Notes: a model not told the origin generated them from the letters alone. DNA of 24,432 nucleotides from WRAV01 sp050950205 (GCA_050950205.1 JBMNHF010000013.1:1-24432); one strand, 5' to 3'. Positions 15,396 to 24,070 are shown, numbered from the stretch's first letter. A program made the numbers and translations.

Positions 15396-16202
15396 TTGTT
15401 AAGCATATATGCAGGTTCCGATACGGGGCGGGTTCGCAAAACCAATCAGGATTGTTACGACTACAAAATCCTGGGGGAGGAGCTTGCCTTTGCTGTCCTG
15501 TGCGACGGCATGGGAGGCCAGAACGGGGGTCAACTGGCGGCTGAAAAGGCAACCGGTTTTGTCACCGAAATGCTGGCCCGGGATCTTCGCCCCGGCATGG
15601 CGGAAAGCAGCCTGCGAAGCGTGGTGCTGTCGGCGATTGCGGGAGCCAACGCTCTGGTGTATGATATTTCCTGCAAAGATGCGGAGCTGGCAGGGATGGG
15701 CACCACCCTGATTGTGGCTGTGTTTGATGCAGGGCATGTGTATGTAGCTTATGTGGGAGACAGCCGCGCCTATCACCTTTCTGCGTCGGGGGAGGAAACC
15801 CAGCTGACCAGGGACCACACCGTCGTGCAGATGCTTTTGGATATTGGAGAAATTGACCGGGAAGAAGCCCAGCGCCATCCCAAGCGCCACTACATCACCC
15901 GGGCGGTGGGGGTGGCTTCCACCGTGGAGGCAGACTTTTTAGAGCATCCGATCCAACCGGGGGATATGATACTGCTTTGCAGCGACGGTCTCTACCACTA
16001 TGTGGAGTCAGGAAGCCTTGCAGGTCTTCTTCAAGAAAGCGTGGCTGCAAAAAGCGTGGACAATTTAATTGCCCTGGCCAACCAGGCAGGCGGTGCCGAC
16101 AATATCACCGCCGTGGTAATGTGCTGGGAAAGCGGCGATATCGCCGGAGCACGGCCCCAACAAGAGGCCGCTAACCGGGGAGGAGAATTAAGTGGATCAT
16201 AA
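15396..16202 (+). CDS. stp: PP2C-family Ser/Thr protein phosphatase
   Basis: This is the phosphatase partner of the PASTA kinase that follows; it removes phosphate from Ser/Thr residues using Mn2+. The 268-residue protein shows all PP2C motifs: RKTNQD, CDGMGG, GMGTT, VGDSRAY, LLCSDGL and GGADNIT, which hold the metal-binding aspartates. The start is uncertain. TTG at 15396 (site GGGGGTGG) gives MLSIYAGSDTG, as in the family; a TTG at 15333 with AGAGGA just after the rlmN stop would add 21 residues. The end overlaps the kinase start by 11 bases, so the pair is coupled. Orthologues are named prpC or stp. Confidence 0.93.
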   Translation: MLSIYAGSDTGRVRKTNQDCYDYKILGEELAFAVLCDGMGGQNGGQLAAEKATGFVTEMLARDLRPGMAESSLRSVVLSAIAGANALVYDISCKDAELAGMGTTLIVAVFDAGHVYVAYVGDSRAYHLSASGEETQLTRDHTVVQMLLDIGEIDREEAQRHPKRHYITRAVGVASTVEADFLEHPIQPGDMILLCSDGLYHYVESGSLAGLLQESVAAKSVDNLIALANQAGGADNITAVVMCWESGDIAGARPQQEAANRGGELSGS

Positions 16203-18177
16203 TGCCGACAAGTATCTGGGCAAACGCCTGGAGGGACGATACGAAATACAGGAGCTCATCGGCACCGGGGGCATGGCCAACGTTTACAAAGCCTTTGACA
16301 CCATCGACCAACGGATGGTGGCAGTTAAAATTCTGCGGGACGAATATCTGACCAACGAAGAATTTCTGCGGCGCTTTAAAAACGAAAGCAAGGCCATTGC
16401 GGTGCTCAGTCACCCCAACATTGTTCGGGTGTATGATGTTTCCTTCACCAATCGGGTGCACTCCATCGTTATGGAATACATCGACGGCATCACCCTGAAG
16501 GATTACATCGAAAACCAGGGGATTCTCACCTGGAAAGAAGCTGTCCACTTTACCCTGCAAATTTTGCGGGCGCTGCAGCATGCCCACGAAAAGGGAATTG
16601 TCCATCGGGACATTAAGCCCCACAACATTATGCTATTGCAAAACGGCACCATCAAGGTCACCGATTTTGGCATCGCCCGTTTTGCCCGCAGCGAGGTAAA
16701 AACCATCACCGACCGGGCCATCGGCAGCGTCCACTACATCAGCCCCGAACAGGCCATGGGGGACAACACTGACGAAAAATCCGATATCTACTCCGTTGGG
16801 GTGATGCTCTTTGAAATGCTTACCGGAAAACTCCCCTTTGAAGCGGAAACAGCGGTGAGCGTTGCCATTAAGCAGATTCAGTCCCAGGCGGTTCTGCCCA
16901 CCGAGCTTAACGCCAACATTCCCAAGGGGCTGGAAGACATCACCGTCCGCGCTATGCGCAAAAATGCAGCACAGCGCTATCAAAGTGCCGCCGAAATGAT
17001 TGAGGACATTGAGCGGTTTAAGCAAAACCCCTCCATTCAGTTTGAGTATAAATACAACAACGAGAGTCCTCAGGCAAGACGTAAAAAATACCGCCGGGCT
17101 ATCTCCGAAACCCGGGAGGAGGAGCAGCAGGCTATGGAAGCCAGGCGCAGGCGCCGAACCCCTTATATCCCCATTTTGACCGGAGTGACCTTTGCTTTTG
17201 TATTGGCCTCCATGGCATTTGTGGGGCTGATGATCTGGCTGAACAATCCCTTTGCGCAGGTGCCGGAAATTGAGGTGCCCAATCTGGTGGGAGTCAAATT
17301 CGACACCGCCAAGGAGCAGTACGCCGGCGATTTTGAGCTGGTGCAGGAGGAAGTGAGCAACAGCGACGAATGGGGCCCCGGCATCATTTTTGAGCAGAAT
17401 CCCAAGGTGGGGCGCACCATTCGCCAGGGAAGCACCGTCAAGGTAAAGGTGTCCAGCGGACAGCTGGTGGTCACCGTTCCCAACTTTGAGCGGCGTCCCG
17501 CCGAACAGGCCCTGCAAAAGCTGGAAGAGCTGGGATTGGTGCCGGAGGAAAAGCATATCTACCACGACGATATTCCCGCGGGAAGCGTCATCTACACCGA
17601 CCCTTCCAGAGATTCTCAGGTAAACGCCGGAACCAAGATCTTCGTTTATATCAGCCTTGGTCCCGATGAGGCCTGGACCACCGTTCCCAACTTGGTGGGT
17701 CTGACGGTGGATCAGGCAAGGCATCTGCTGGAAATCAACAACCTGCGGGTGGGGGATGTCACCGAAGAAGTTGCCCTAGAGCCTGCCGGCACCATCATTG
17801 CGCAGGACCCCGATTCCGGCAGCGTGCAGATCGAGGGCACCGCAATCAATGTCATTGTCAGCACCGGAGCGGGTGGGGACTTTAAGAGAATTGCCATTCC
17901 GGTGGAGCTCCCCGCCGATGTGGATCAGCTGGTCACCTTCCAGGCCTATCAGGATGGGAAGTTGGTTCAAGAGGAAACCCTTAACCCTTCCGAGGTGGGC
18001 ACCTGGAGGCCTTGGTTCACCGGAGAGACCGAAGAAGTTTACATCGAGGTGTTTATGGACGGAAGCCCTTATAAGCAGTACGAACTCAACTTTGACACGC
18101 GGCTGTTCCAGGATGTAACCGGCGGTGTGGAGCTGTCCCGCAACCGCTGGTTGGAACGCCCCAGGGACAACCATTGA
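16192..18177 (+). CDS. prkC: PASTA-domain Ser/Thr protein kinase (PrkC/PknB/StkP type)
   Basis: This membrane receptor kinase senses peptidoglycan fragments or lipid II in its family and controls growth, cell division or spore germination. The 661 residues contain the Hanks kinase domain (about 15-280), with G-rich loop GTGGMANVY, K46, E65, HRDIKPHN (D140) and DFG 158-160. A basic juxtamembrane linker and one membrane helix (about 325-350) follow. Three PASTA repeats (about 360-425, 427-495, 498-562) lie outside, and a further domain of about 100 residues of unknown type ends the protein. The GTG start follows GGGGAGGAG by six bases. The stop overlaps the rsgA start (TTGA). All catalytic residues are present, so it should be active. 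Confidence 0.96.
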   Translation: MDHNADKYLGKRLEGRYEIQELIGTGGMANVYKAFDTIDQRMVAVKILRDEYLTNEEFLRRFKNESKAIAVLSHPNIVRVYDVSFTNRVHSIVMEYIDGITLKDYIENQGILTWKEAVHFTLQILRALQHAHEKGIVHRDIKPHNIMLLQNGTIKVTDFGIARFARSEVKTITDRAIGSVHYISPEQAMGDNTDEKSDIYSVGVMLFEMLTGKLPFEAETAVSVAIKQIQSQAVLPTELNANIPKGLEDITVRAMRKNAAQRYQSAAEMIEDIERFKQNPSIQFEYKYNNESPQARRKKYRRAISETREEEQQAMEARRRRRTPYIPILTGVTFAFVLASMAFVGLMIWLNNPFAQVPEIEVPNLVGVKFDTAKEQYAGDFELVQEEVSNSDEWGPGIIFEQNPKVGRTIRQGSTVKVKVSSGQLVVTVPNFERRPAEQALQKLEELGLVPEEKHIYHDDIPAGSVIYTDPSRDSQVNAGTKIFVYISLGPDEAWTTVPNLVGLTVDQARHLLEINNLRVGDVTEEVALEPAGTIIAQDPDSGSVQIEGTAINVIVSTGAGGDFKRIAIPVELPADVDQLVTFQAYQDGKLVQEETLNPSEVGTWRPWFTGETEEVYIEVFMDGSPYKQYELNFDTRLFQDVTGGVELSRNRWLERPRDNH

Positions 18178-19061
18178 GCAGGAACGAGTTGACCGGCCGT
18201 ATTTGGAAGGCCACGGCGGGATTTTACTATGTCAAGACAGAGGAAGGGCTGGTGGAATGCCGCGCCAGAGGAGTATTCCGCAAAGAGGGGAGCACTCCCC
18301 TGGTGGGGGATATGGTTCGTCTTGCCCTGACCGAGGAGGGCAAGGGTACCGTCAGTGCAATTCTTCCCCGCAAGAATAGTTTGGTGCGCCCTCCCCTGGC
18401 CAATCTGGACCGCATGGTGCTGGTGCTGGCGGTGACCGATCCGGCCCCCAACTTCTTTGTGGCCGACTCCTACCTTGCCATCTTGGCCCATCGGGGCATC
18501 GATGCTCTGGTTGCGCTAACCAAAACAGATCTGGCGGATCCTTCGGAGCTAAAGAGGCTTTATGCCGGCGCCGGGTATCCCGTTTATGTGGTGGAGCCCG
18601 ATGGGGAAGGGCTTTCGGCCTTGGTAGAGGCTCTCTCTGAGGGGGTCAGCGCCTTTTGCGGCAACAGCGGTGTGGGCAAATCCACTCTGCTCAACCGCAT
18701 CGATTCCCGTTTGGCTCTGCCCACTGCAGACACCAGCCGGAAGCTGGGACGGGGCCGACACACCACTCGCCATGTGGAGCTGATCCCTCTGCCGGGAGGA
18801 GGACTTGTGGCCGACACGCCGGGCTTTTCCTCCATCGAGATGCTGCGCATGGGCCATATCCCCAAAGAGGAGCTGGCGCCATGCTTTCCCGAGTTTGCAT
18901 CTTACCTGGGAAAGTGCCAGTTTAACGACTGCTCCCACACCCGGGAAAAGGGCTGTGGAGTTCTGCAGGCATTGGAGCAGGGGCATATCGATCCCCGTCG
19001 GCATGAGAGCTATGTCAGGCTTTATGATGAGGCCCGACAGGTACGGGAATGGGAGGTGTAG
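18174..19061 (+). CDS. rsgA: Ribosome small-subunit-dependent GTPase
   Basis: RsgA (YjeQ/YloQ) is a circularly permuted GTPase that helps the final maturation of the 30S subunit. The 295-residue protein has an OB fold (about 1-70). The GTPase motifs follow in the permuted order: TKTD (G4), then GNSGVGKS from residue 163 (G1), then DTPGF (G3). A C-terminal zinc finger has ligands in CQFNDCSHTREKGC. The start is a TTG that overlaps the kinase stop by four bases, with AGGGA seven bases upstream; this start type recurs in the cluster. The usual rpe gene between rsgA and thiN is missing. Confidence 0.96.
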   Translation: MSRNELTGRIWKATAGFYYVKTEEGLVECRARGVFRKEGSTPLVGDMVRLALTEEGKGTVSAILPRKNSLVRPPLANLDRMVLVLAVTDPAPNFFVADSYLAILAHRGIDALVALTKTDLADPSELKRLYAGAGYPVYVVEPDGEGLSALVEALSEGVSAFCGNSGVGKSTLLNRIDSRLALPTADTSRKLGRGRHTTRHVELIPLPGGGLVADTPGFSSIEMLRMGHIPKEELAPCFPEFASYLGKCQFNDCSHTREKGCGVLQALEQGHIDPRRHESYVRLYDEARQVREWEV

Positions 19062-19066
19062 CGCCG

Positions 19067-19717
19067 TTGGAGGGGAAGAAACCCACGACAGCCTATCCCT
19101 GTGTTGTGGTAGGTGCCGGAGAAATACAGGACTATGAGGCGGTATCGGCTTTGTTGGAGCCGGACGCCTTTGTTATCTGCGCAGACGGTGGTCTGCAACA
19201 TTGCCGCGGGCTGGGACTTCGCCCCCATCTTTTGGTGGGGGATCTGGACTCTTTGACCACAGCTCCTCCTGCCGGGGTGGAGCTGGTGCCCCTTTCCCCC
19301 GATAAAAACTACACCGATTCCTATCACGGGGTGTTGGAGGCAATGGAGCGGGGATACCACCGCCTGATTTTGACGGGAATGCTGGGGGGGCGTCTGGATC
19401 ACACTCTGGCCAACCTGGGCCTGTTGACCTATGTGGTGGAGCAGGGGGCCGATGCTTTACTCACCGATGGAGTCTGCCATGCCCATGCTCTGGTGGGAAG
19501 GGGAGAGCGCCTTCTGGCCCAAAGGCCGGGATGCTATTTTTCCCTGTTGGCTTTGGCGCCCTGCCAAGGGGTTACCATTTTGGGAGGAAAGTACCCTCTC
19601 AACGATTACCCGCTTTCTCCCTGGGACCCCCGGGCGGTGAGCAATGAATTTTGCGGCACCGATGTCACCATTCTGCAGCAAGAGGGAGTACTGGTGATTC
19701 TTTCCCAGCCCAAATAG
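19067..19717 (+). CDS. thiN: Thiamine pyrophosphokinase
   Basis: This enzyme makes thiamine pyrophosphate from thiamine and ATP in the cytoplasm. About 216 residues, normal for the family. Motifs include ICADGGLQHC, GDLDSL (metal-binding acidic residues), PDKNYTDSYHGV and GMLGGRLDHTLANL. The TTG at 19067 has GGGAGG about 9 bases upstream and leaves a five-base gap after rsgA. An ATG at 19049 would overlap rsgA and has a weaker site, so the start is not certain. As in many Firmicutes it closes the stp-prkC-rsgA cluster. A weak terminator overlaps the stop. The short spoVM gene often found after it was not seen. Confidence 0.92.
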   Translation: MEGKKPTTAYPCVVVGAGEIQDYEAVSALLEPDAFVICADGGLQHCRGLGLRPHLLVGDLDSLTTAPPAGVELVPLSPDKNYTDSYHGVLEAMERGYHRLILTGMLGGRLDHTLANLGLLTYVVEQGADALLTDGVCHAHALVGRGERLLAQRPGCYFSLLALAPCQGVTILGGKYPLNDYPLSPWDPRAVSNEFCGTDVTILQQEGVLVILSQPK

Positions 19718-19735
19718 GGTGGGGATGGGCTTTTT
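19707..19735 (+). terminator. Probable terminator at the end of thiN
   Basis: AGCCCA pairs with TGGGCT (6 bp, 13-base loop) and is followed by TTTTT. The left arm lies in the last codons of thiN. The stem is short, so read-through into the PH-domain gene is likely. Confidence 0.5.
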
Positions 19736-19810
19736 CCTAGCTTTTCATCCATTATATTTTATGGTTGAGATTTATTACCTATTTGGATGCGCCAAAAAGG
19801 AGGGAGCACC

Positions 19811-20245
19811 ATGCGAAAAACCCTAAAGCCCAGCCCTCAAATCATGGGGGTATGGCGGTCCTTGTTGGTTTGCGTCACCTTGGTACCCGCCTTTGTGTGC
19901 TCCTTGATGTTTCGGCCCGGTTCCCGCATTTGGCTGATTCTCACCTTGTTGTGGGTGGCAATCTTTTTGTTCTGCTATCTCTACTACCTGCCTGCCCGTT
20001 TTCGGCGCCTTTCTTTGGAAATCGCAGAGGATCGCTTTGTCCTCTCCACGGGGGTGTTTCGTCAGGTGGTGCGAACCATTGCCTTTGAAAACATTCAGTT
20101 TCTCTCTTTGCGTTCTTCTCCCCTTCATCGGTATAAGAAGCTGTGCTCTCTGGTGATGGTGGCTCCCGGTGGCCGGATGCAGATGCCCGGCCTTGCAGAG
20201 GAAGAAGCCCGCCGCTTGGTCAATGTCTTTTTTTCAGAACAGTAA
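19811..20245 (+). CDS. Small membrane protein with bacterial PH domain (YdbS/DUF304-like)
   Basis: The 144-residue protein has two hydrophobic helices near residues 14-30 and 38-58, then a cytoplasmic bacterial pleckstrin-homology fold (bPH_2). That fold is seen in the wording RRLSLEIAEDRFVLSTGVFRQVVRTIAFENIQFLSLRSSPLHRY. The same pattern is found in YdbS/YdbT-like proteins, whose biochemical role is not established. MRKTLKPSPQ was taken as the start because a strong AAGGAGGGAG site lies in front; an in-frame ATG eight codons earlier precedes this site. It sits after the thiN terminator and before a strong terminator, so it may be partly monocistronic. No catalytic motif is visible. Confidence 0.75.
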   Translation: MRKTLKPSPQIMGVWRSLLVCVTLVPAFVCSLMFRPGSRIWLILTLLWVAIFLFCYLYYLPARFRRLSLEIAEDRFVLSTGVFRQVVRTIAFENIQFLSLRSSPLHRYKKLCSLVMVAPGGRMQMPGLAEEEARRLVNVFFSEQ

Positions 20246-20265
20246 GTCAACCAATGCACTCCCAT

Positions 20266-20290
20266 GCCCCCTGCATAGGGGGCTTTTTTT
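20266..20290 (+). terminator. Rho-independent terminator after the PH-domain gene
   Basis: GCCCCCT pairs with AGGGGGC around GCAT and is followed by seven T. It should end the long plus-strand cluster. The AT-rich gap that follows, up to about 20460, shows no gene, repeat or RNA element that I can name. Confidence 0.9.
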
Positions 20291-20462
20291 GTGGGGTTTT
20301 AGCTTTTATCAAACCACAGTTCAGTGCTTTTTCTTTTCTTAAAATGATGTAAGGTAGTTTTTATATTTCAAAATCAATATTTCTTTGCTGTAAGAATTGA
20401 ATAAGCTCTCACCTGGAATTGTTTGAAAACTTTGTTGATTATGAGGTATTTTGGCAAGCGAC

Positions 20463-20491
20463 TTGATTAATCTGAATAGGTGAGGTATAGT
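20463..20491 (+). promoter_or_regulatory. Promoter for the DRE-TIM metallolyase gene
   Basis: TTGATT and TATAGT are separated by 17 bases on the plus strand. The start codon lies about 57 bases downstream with no obvious leader structure. Confidence 0.65.
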
Positions 20492-20547
20492 TGGTTATGA
20501 AATTTTTAAATTACGTGGCTGCATAAAATAGTTGGGAGGGCTACATT

Positions 20548-21903
20548 ATGATATATTTTGATAGTAAGCGCAAGGTCTTGATGGAATCGGAATATCGCTA
20601 TCAGCTGCAGGATAGGGATAAGCCCAACTTGTACCGCGAAATGTTCCCTTACAGCGAAATTCCCAAATGCACCTTTAACCACCGGATCAGTCCTCTGGAT
20701 CCTCCGGAAGAAATCTGGATTACCGACACCACATTCCGGGATGGGCAGCAGAGCCGTGCGCCCTACACCCCCGATCAGATTGTGCATCTGTTCAAGCTGC
20801 TCAACAAGCTGGGAGGCCCCAAGGGAAAAATCCGCCAAAGCGAGTTCTTCCTTTACAGCGACCGGGACAAGGAAGCGGTGCGCCGCTGTCAGGAATTGGG
20901 CCTTGAATTTCCCGAGATTACCGGTTGGATTCGCGCAACCAAGAAGGATTTCCAGATGGCCAAGGAGATGGGCCTGAAGGAGTGCGGAATCCTGGTAAGC
21001 TGCTCCGATTACCATATTTACCATAAACTGAAGAAAAATCGCCGCCAGGCCATGGAAGACTATTTGGCCATTGTAAAGGAAGCTCTGGATGTGGGGATAC
21101 GCCCCCGCTGCCATTTTGAGGACATTACCCGGGCCAGTTTTTATGGCTTTGTGGTTCCCTTTGCTCATGCTCTCAACGAGCTTTCCAAAGAAAGCGGCTT
21201 AAAAATAAAAATCCGCGCCTGCGATACCTTGGGATACGGTGTGCCCTATCCCGGTGCTTCTATGCCTCGGTCGGTGCCCGGCATCATCTATGGTTTGCGC
21301 AACTATGCAGGGTATGAGCCGGAGCAATTGGAGTGGCACGGCCACAACGATTTTTACAAGAGCGTCGTCAATGCCGCCACCGCTTGGCTGTACGGAGCAG
21401 CCAGCGTCAACTGCTCTTTGCTGGGTATTGGAGAGCGCACCGGCAACACCCCTCTGGAGGCCATGGTCATTGAATACGCTCAGCTCCGGGGCACCTTGGA
21501 CGGAATGGACACCACCGTCATCCGGGATATTGCCGACTATTATGAGCATGAGCTGGGCTACCAGATTCCCCCTAAAACCCCTTTTGTGGGCAGCGATTTC
21601 AACACCACGCAGGCGGGCATCCATGCCGACGGCATCCTCAAGGATGAGGAGATTTACAACATCTTCGATACCCGTACCCTGCTGAAATCTGCCCCCAGCG
21701 TTGCCATTTCCGCTACCTCGGGAGCGGCAGGGGTAGCCATGTGGCTTTCCTCCAAGGTTCTGAATGGGGAAAAGGTGGAAAAGGATGATCCCCGGGTGCT
21801 CAAGCTCAAGGAGTGGGTGGATGAACAGTACGCCAGCGGCCGGGTGACCGTCATTGGCACCAGTGAGTTGTGGCAGGCAGTTCATCTTCTCAATATTGTA
21901 TAA
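20548..21903 (+). CDS. DRE-TIM metallolyase: candidate (Re)-citrate synthase / isopropylmalate synthase-like
   Basis: Members of this superfamily condense acetyl-CoA with a 2-oxo acid on a divalent metal. The barrel starts with ITDTTFRDGQQSR (D60, R64, D65), and the metal-binding HGHND motif has H264 and H266. SVNCSLLGIGERTGNTPLEAMV matches the active-site end of the barrel. The 451 residues lack the C-terminal regulatory domain of LeuA (usually over 500) and carry a longer N-terminus (about 55 residues) before the DRE motif. The wording GGPKGKIRQSEFFLYSDRDKEAV and CHFEDITRASFYGFVVPF recalls, from memory, the (Re)-citrate synthase group described in Clostridium kluyveri. A GGGAGGG site precedes the ATG. 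It is transcribed alone with its own promoter, with no leuBCD or TCA gene beside it. Homocitrate or citramalate synthase remains possible. Confidence 0.75.
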   Translation: MIYFDSKRKVLMESEYRYQLQDRDKPNLYREMFPYSEIPKCTFNHRISPLDPPEEIWITDTTFRDGQQSRAPYTPDQIVHLFKLLNKLGGPKGKIRQSEFFLYSDRDKEAVRRCQELGLEFPEITGWIRATKKDFQMAKEMGLKECGILVSCSDYHIYHKLKKNRRQAMEDYLAIVKEALDVGIRPRCHFEDITRASFYGFVVPFAHALNELSKESGLKIKIRACDTLGYGVPYPGASMPRSVPGIIYGLRNYAGYEPEQLEWHGHNDFYKSVVNAATAWLYGAASVNCSLLGIGERTGNTPLEAMVIEYAQLRGTLDGMDTTVIRDIADYYEHELGYQIPPKTPFVGSDFNTTQAGIHADGILKDEEIYNIFDTRTLLKSAPSVAISATSGAAGVAMWLSSKVLNGEKVEKDDPRVLKLKEWVDEQYASGRVTVIGTSELWQAVHLLNIV

Positions 21904-21917
21904 TCCATCCTCAACAA

Positions 21918-21959
21918 AAGCCCTTTGGACTTCCGTCTGTGTGGAAGTCCAAAGGGCTT
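21918..21959. terminator. Long convergent terminator hairpin
   Basis: A perfect 17-bp stem, AAGCCCTTTGGACTTCC and its complement around an 8-base loop, lies between two convergent stops, about 15 bases from each. T-tracts are short on both strands (TTTT), but the very stable stem suggests two-way termination. Confidence 0.75.
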
Positions 21960-21977
21960 GCATTTTGGAATACTCTC

Positions 21978-23055
21978 CTATACATCCAAGAGATGGCTGA
22001 CTTTGAGGTGGGCAAAAGCAGGATCGTTTTGCAGATCAATGTATAGGGGGGTGGCGCTTCGGTTGCCTAGCAGGCGCAGGCGGGGCCGCTCCGGCGCAGC
22101 CACATAGTTTTGCACCACCATGCACTGCACCCCCGAGCTGAGCTGCACACAGGTGCCGGCAGGGTAAAGGGACACCACTCGGCGCAGCACTGCGACAATT
22201 TCGGGATCGAACATGGTGCCGGACTTGGATTGAATATACTCCATCGCCTCGGGAGGGAACTTGGGAGCCCGGAAGGGTCTGCGGGAAACAAGAGCATCGT
22301 ACACATCGGCCAGAGCGATAATTCGGCCGTAAATGGAAATTTTATGTTTCTTTAACCCATAGGGATAGCCGGAACCATCGTAATGCTCATGGTGATGCAG
22401 AGCACCGACACAGGCGTCGATGGAAATTTCAAAATTGTCCCGCAAAAACTCAAAGCCAATTTGGGTGTGTTTTTGAACGGTTTGGTATTCCTCGGGGGAG
22501 AGCTTGCCCGGGTGGGAGAGGATTTCCTTGGGAAGAAAGATGTTGCCCAAATCGTAGAGCAGAGAGGCCATACCCAGCTCATACAACTGGGTGCCGGATA
22601 TTCCCATTTCTACCCCCAGCAGCAAAGATAGCACCACTACGTTGGCTGCATGGTAAAAATCGTAATTTTCAAAGGGCTTGAGGTCGATGCGGTCCACCAC
22701 CCTCCGCTTGTTGGCGATGAGGGCTTCGATGATGGAAAGAACAATCTTCTGCTGCGGGGGTGACGCTGGTTTTACGGGGGTTTTTGGGGTCCATCCGTTC
22801 GGCCTGTATTCTCAGGTCCTTGGCGGCTTTGATGGTGGACAGACGCAGTTGGGTGGGTATGACATCCTGTACCACCACATCCTCCGACAGCTTATCGAGA
22901 ATATAGACACCGGGATACCCCAACTCGTTGAGGCGGCGAATCTGGGTATTGCCCAAAACCAGGCCTTCGCCCATGACAATTTCAAAATTTTCGCCATAGA
23001 TGTTGTTGCCCAGCACCATACCCTCCTGCAGACGAGGGAGAGACACATAGCGCAT
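21978..23055 (-). pseudogene. HD-GYP domain protein with frameshift and altered HD motif
   Basis: HD-GYP proteins normally hydrolyse cyclic di-GMP. The N-terminal part (MRYVSLPRLQEGMVLGNNIYG) reads well after an AAAGGA site. Near 22756-22760 a +1 shift in a run of five G (plus strand) is needed to continue with QQKIVLSIIEALIANKRR and the HD-GYP domain. Corrected length is about 358 residues. In the domain the first histidine (YHAANV), HTQIGFEFL, HHEHYDGSGYP and ADVYDAL are kept. The central HD-x-GK, however, reads YDLGN (Tyr at 22554-22556), so one metal ligand and the conserved Lys are lost. Enzyme activity is therefore doubtful even if the shift is an assembly error; a binding or scaffold role is possible. 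It has its own promoter and no cyclase neighbour. Confidence 0.75.
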
Positions 23056-23092
23056 ACTGTTTTTCCTTTCAAAGGAAATATTTACATACCTT

Positions 23093-23121
23093 AGTTTACC
23101 GATGTATCCGGTTTTTGTCAA
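23093..23121 (-). promoter_or_regulatory. Promoter for the HD-GYP gene
   Basis: TTGACA and TAAACT are separated by 17 bases on the minus strand, about 40 bases before the start codon. The region between it and the divergent DeoR gene (about 150 bases) holds no other gene. Confidence 0.7.
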
Positions 23122-23268
23122 CGATGCCGGCAGCAAAAAGGACTGGTAAAGTTAACATGGAACAGAGCGGCTTGCTTGGAAAAAGAAGCAGCAGATATTT
23201 CTCCAATCTGGAATTTAAGAGAAGTTTGTGTTACTATAGCTTTATCTAAGCTCGGAAAAGGTGAGACG

Positions 23269-24057
23269 ATGCTGCAACAACGAAGAAAAGGAATTCTGGA
23301 AAAAGTAAAAGCACATCGAATGGTAAAAGCCTTGGATCTTGTCAAAGAATATGGCGTTTCGGTGGAGACCATTCGCAGGGACTTGGAATATCTGGAAAGT
23401 GCCGGACTGCTTCGAAGAGTATATGGCGGGGCGGTGGCTCACGGCCTGTATGGTCAGGAACCCAATTATTCTCATCGGGAAGTGGTGAACTATCAGGAAA
23501 AGGTGGCTATTGGCATCAAGGCTGCCCAGCTCATAGAGGACGGGGACACCGTCATCTTTGATGTGGGCACCACTGCCTTGGAGGTGGCCCGCAATCTCAA
23601 GGACAAAAAGGACCTGACCATTATTACCAATGCCACACTCATCGCCCACGAAATGATACAGCAACAAAACAGCCGGGTCATTTTGTTGGGTGGGGAGCTT
23701 CGTGTCGGGGAACTTTCGGTATCCGGCCACATCAGCGACCGAAATCTCAAGGATTTTTATGCCAATAAACTGATTATGGGGGTGGGCGGAGTCACTCTGG
23801 AAAACGGATACACCGATTATCACCTGCAGGAAGCCAATACCAGAAGGTGTATGATCGAACAATCCGATCGGGTGATTGCGGTTGCAGATTACAGCAAGTT
23901 TGGGGTAACCGCCATGAACTTTGTCTGTGGTATCTCCCGGGTAGACAAGTTGGTGACGGATTGGAGCACCCCCGATCCTGTCGTCCGGGCTTTTCGGGAA
24001 AAGGGCACCGAGGTGCTTGTGGCAGAGGAGCCCAGAACAAAGGAATCGCATATTTAG
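23269..24057 (+). CDS. DeoR/GlpR-family transcriptional regulator
   Basis: The 262-residue protein has an N-terminal winged helix-turn-helix (about 1-58, MLQQRRKGILEKVKAHRMV then VSVETIRRDLEYLESAGLLRRVYGGA). A DeoR sensor domain follows, with DTVIFDVGTTALEVARNL and DRVIAVADYSKFGV; in the family this domain binds phosphorylated sugars or related metabolites. MLQQRRK was taken as the start because AAAGGTGAG lies just upstream; an ATG 31 codons earlier gives a non-family N-terminus. It lies directly upstream of eutH on the same strand, separated by a strong terminator and a new promoter, so control of eutH or of a nearby operon is plausible. The inducer is unknown. Confidence 0.9.
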   Translation: MLQQRRKGILEKVKAHRMVKALDLVKEYGVSVETIRRDLEYLESAGLLRRVYGGAVAHGLYGQEPNYSHREVVNYQEKVAIGIKAAQLIEDGDTVIFDVGTTALEVARNLKDKKDLTIITNATLIAHEMIQQQNSRVILLGGELRVGELSVSGHISDRNLKDFYANKLIMGVGGVTLENGYTDYHLQEANTRRCMIEQSDRVIAVADYSKFGVTAMNFVCGISRVDKLVTDWSTPDPVVRAFREKGTEVLVAEEPRTKESHI

Positions 24058-24070
24058 GGTCTCTTTCTAC

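Noticed and set aside
16633..17724. 363-codon minus-strand frame opposite prkC
   Set aside because: Shadow of the kinase/PASTA coding sequence, without promoter or ribosome site.
19718..19810. spoVM small gene after thiN
   Set aside because: No 26-codon frame resembling SpoVM with a ribosome site was found in this gap.
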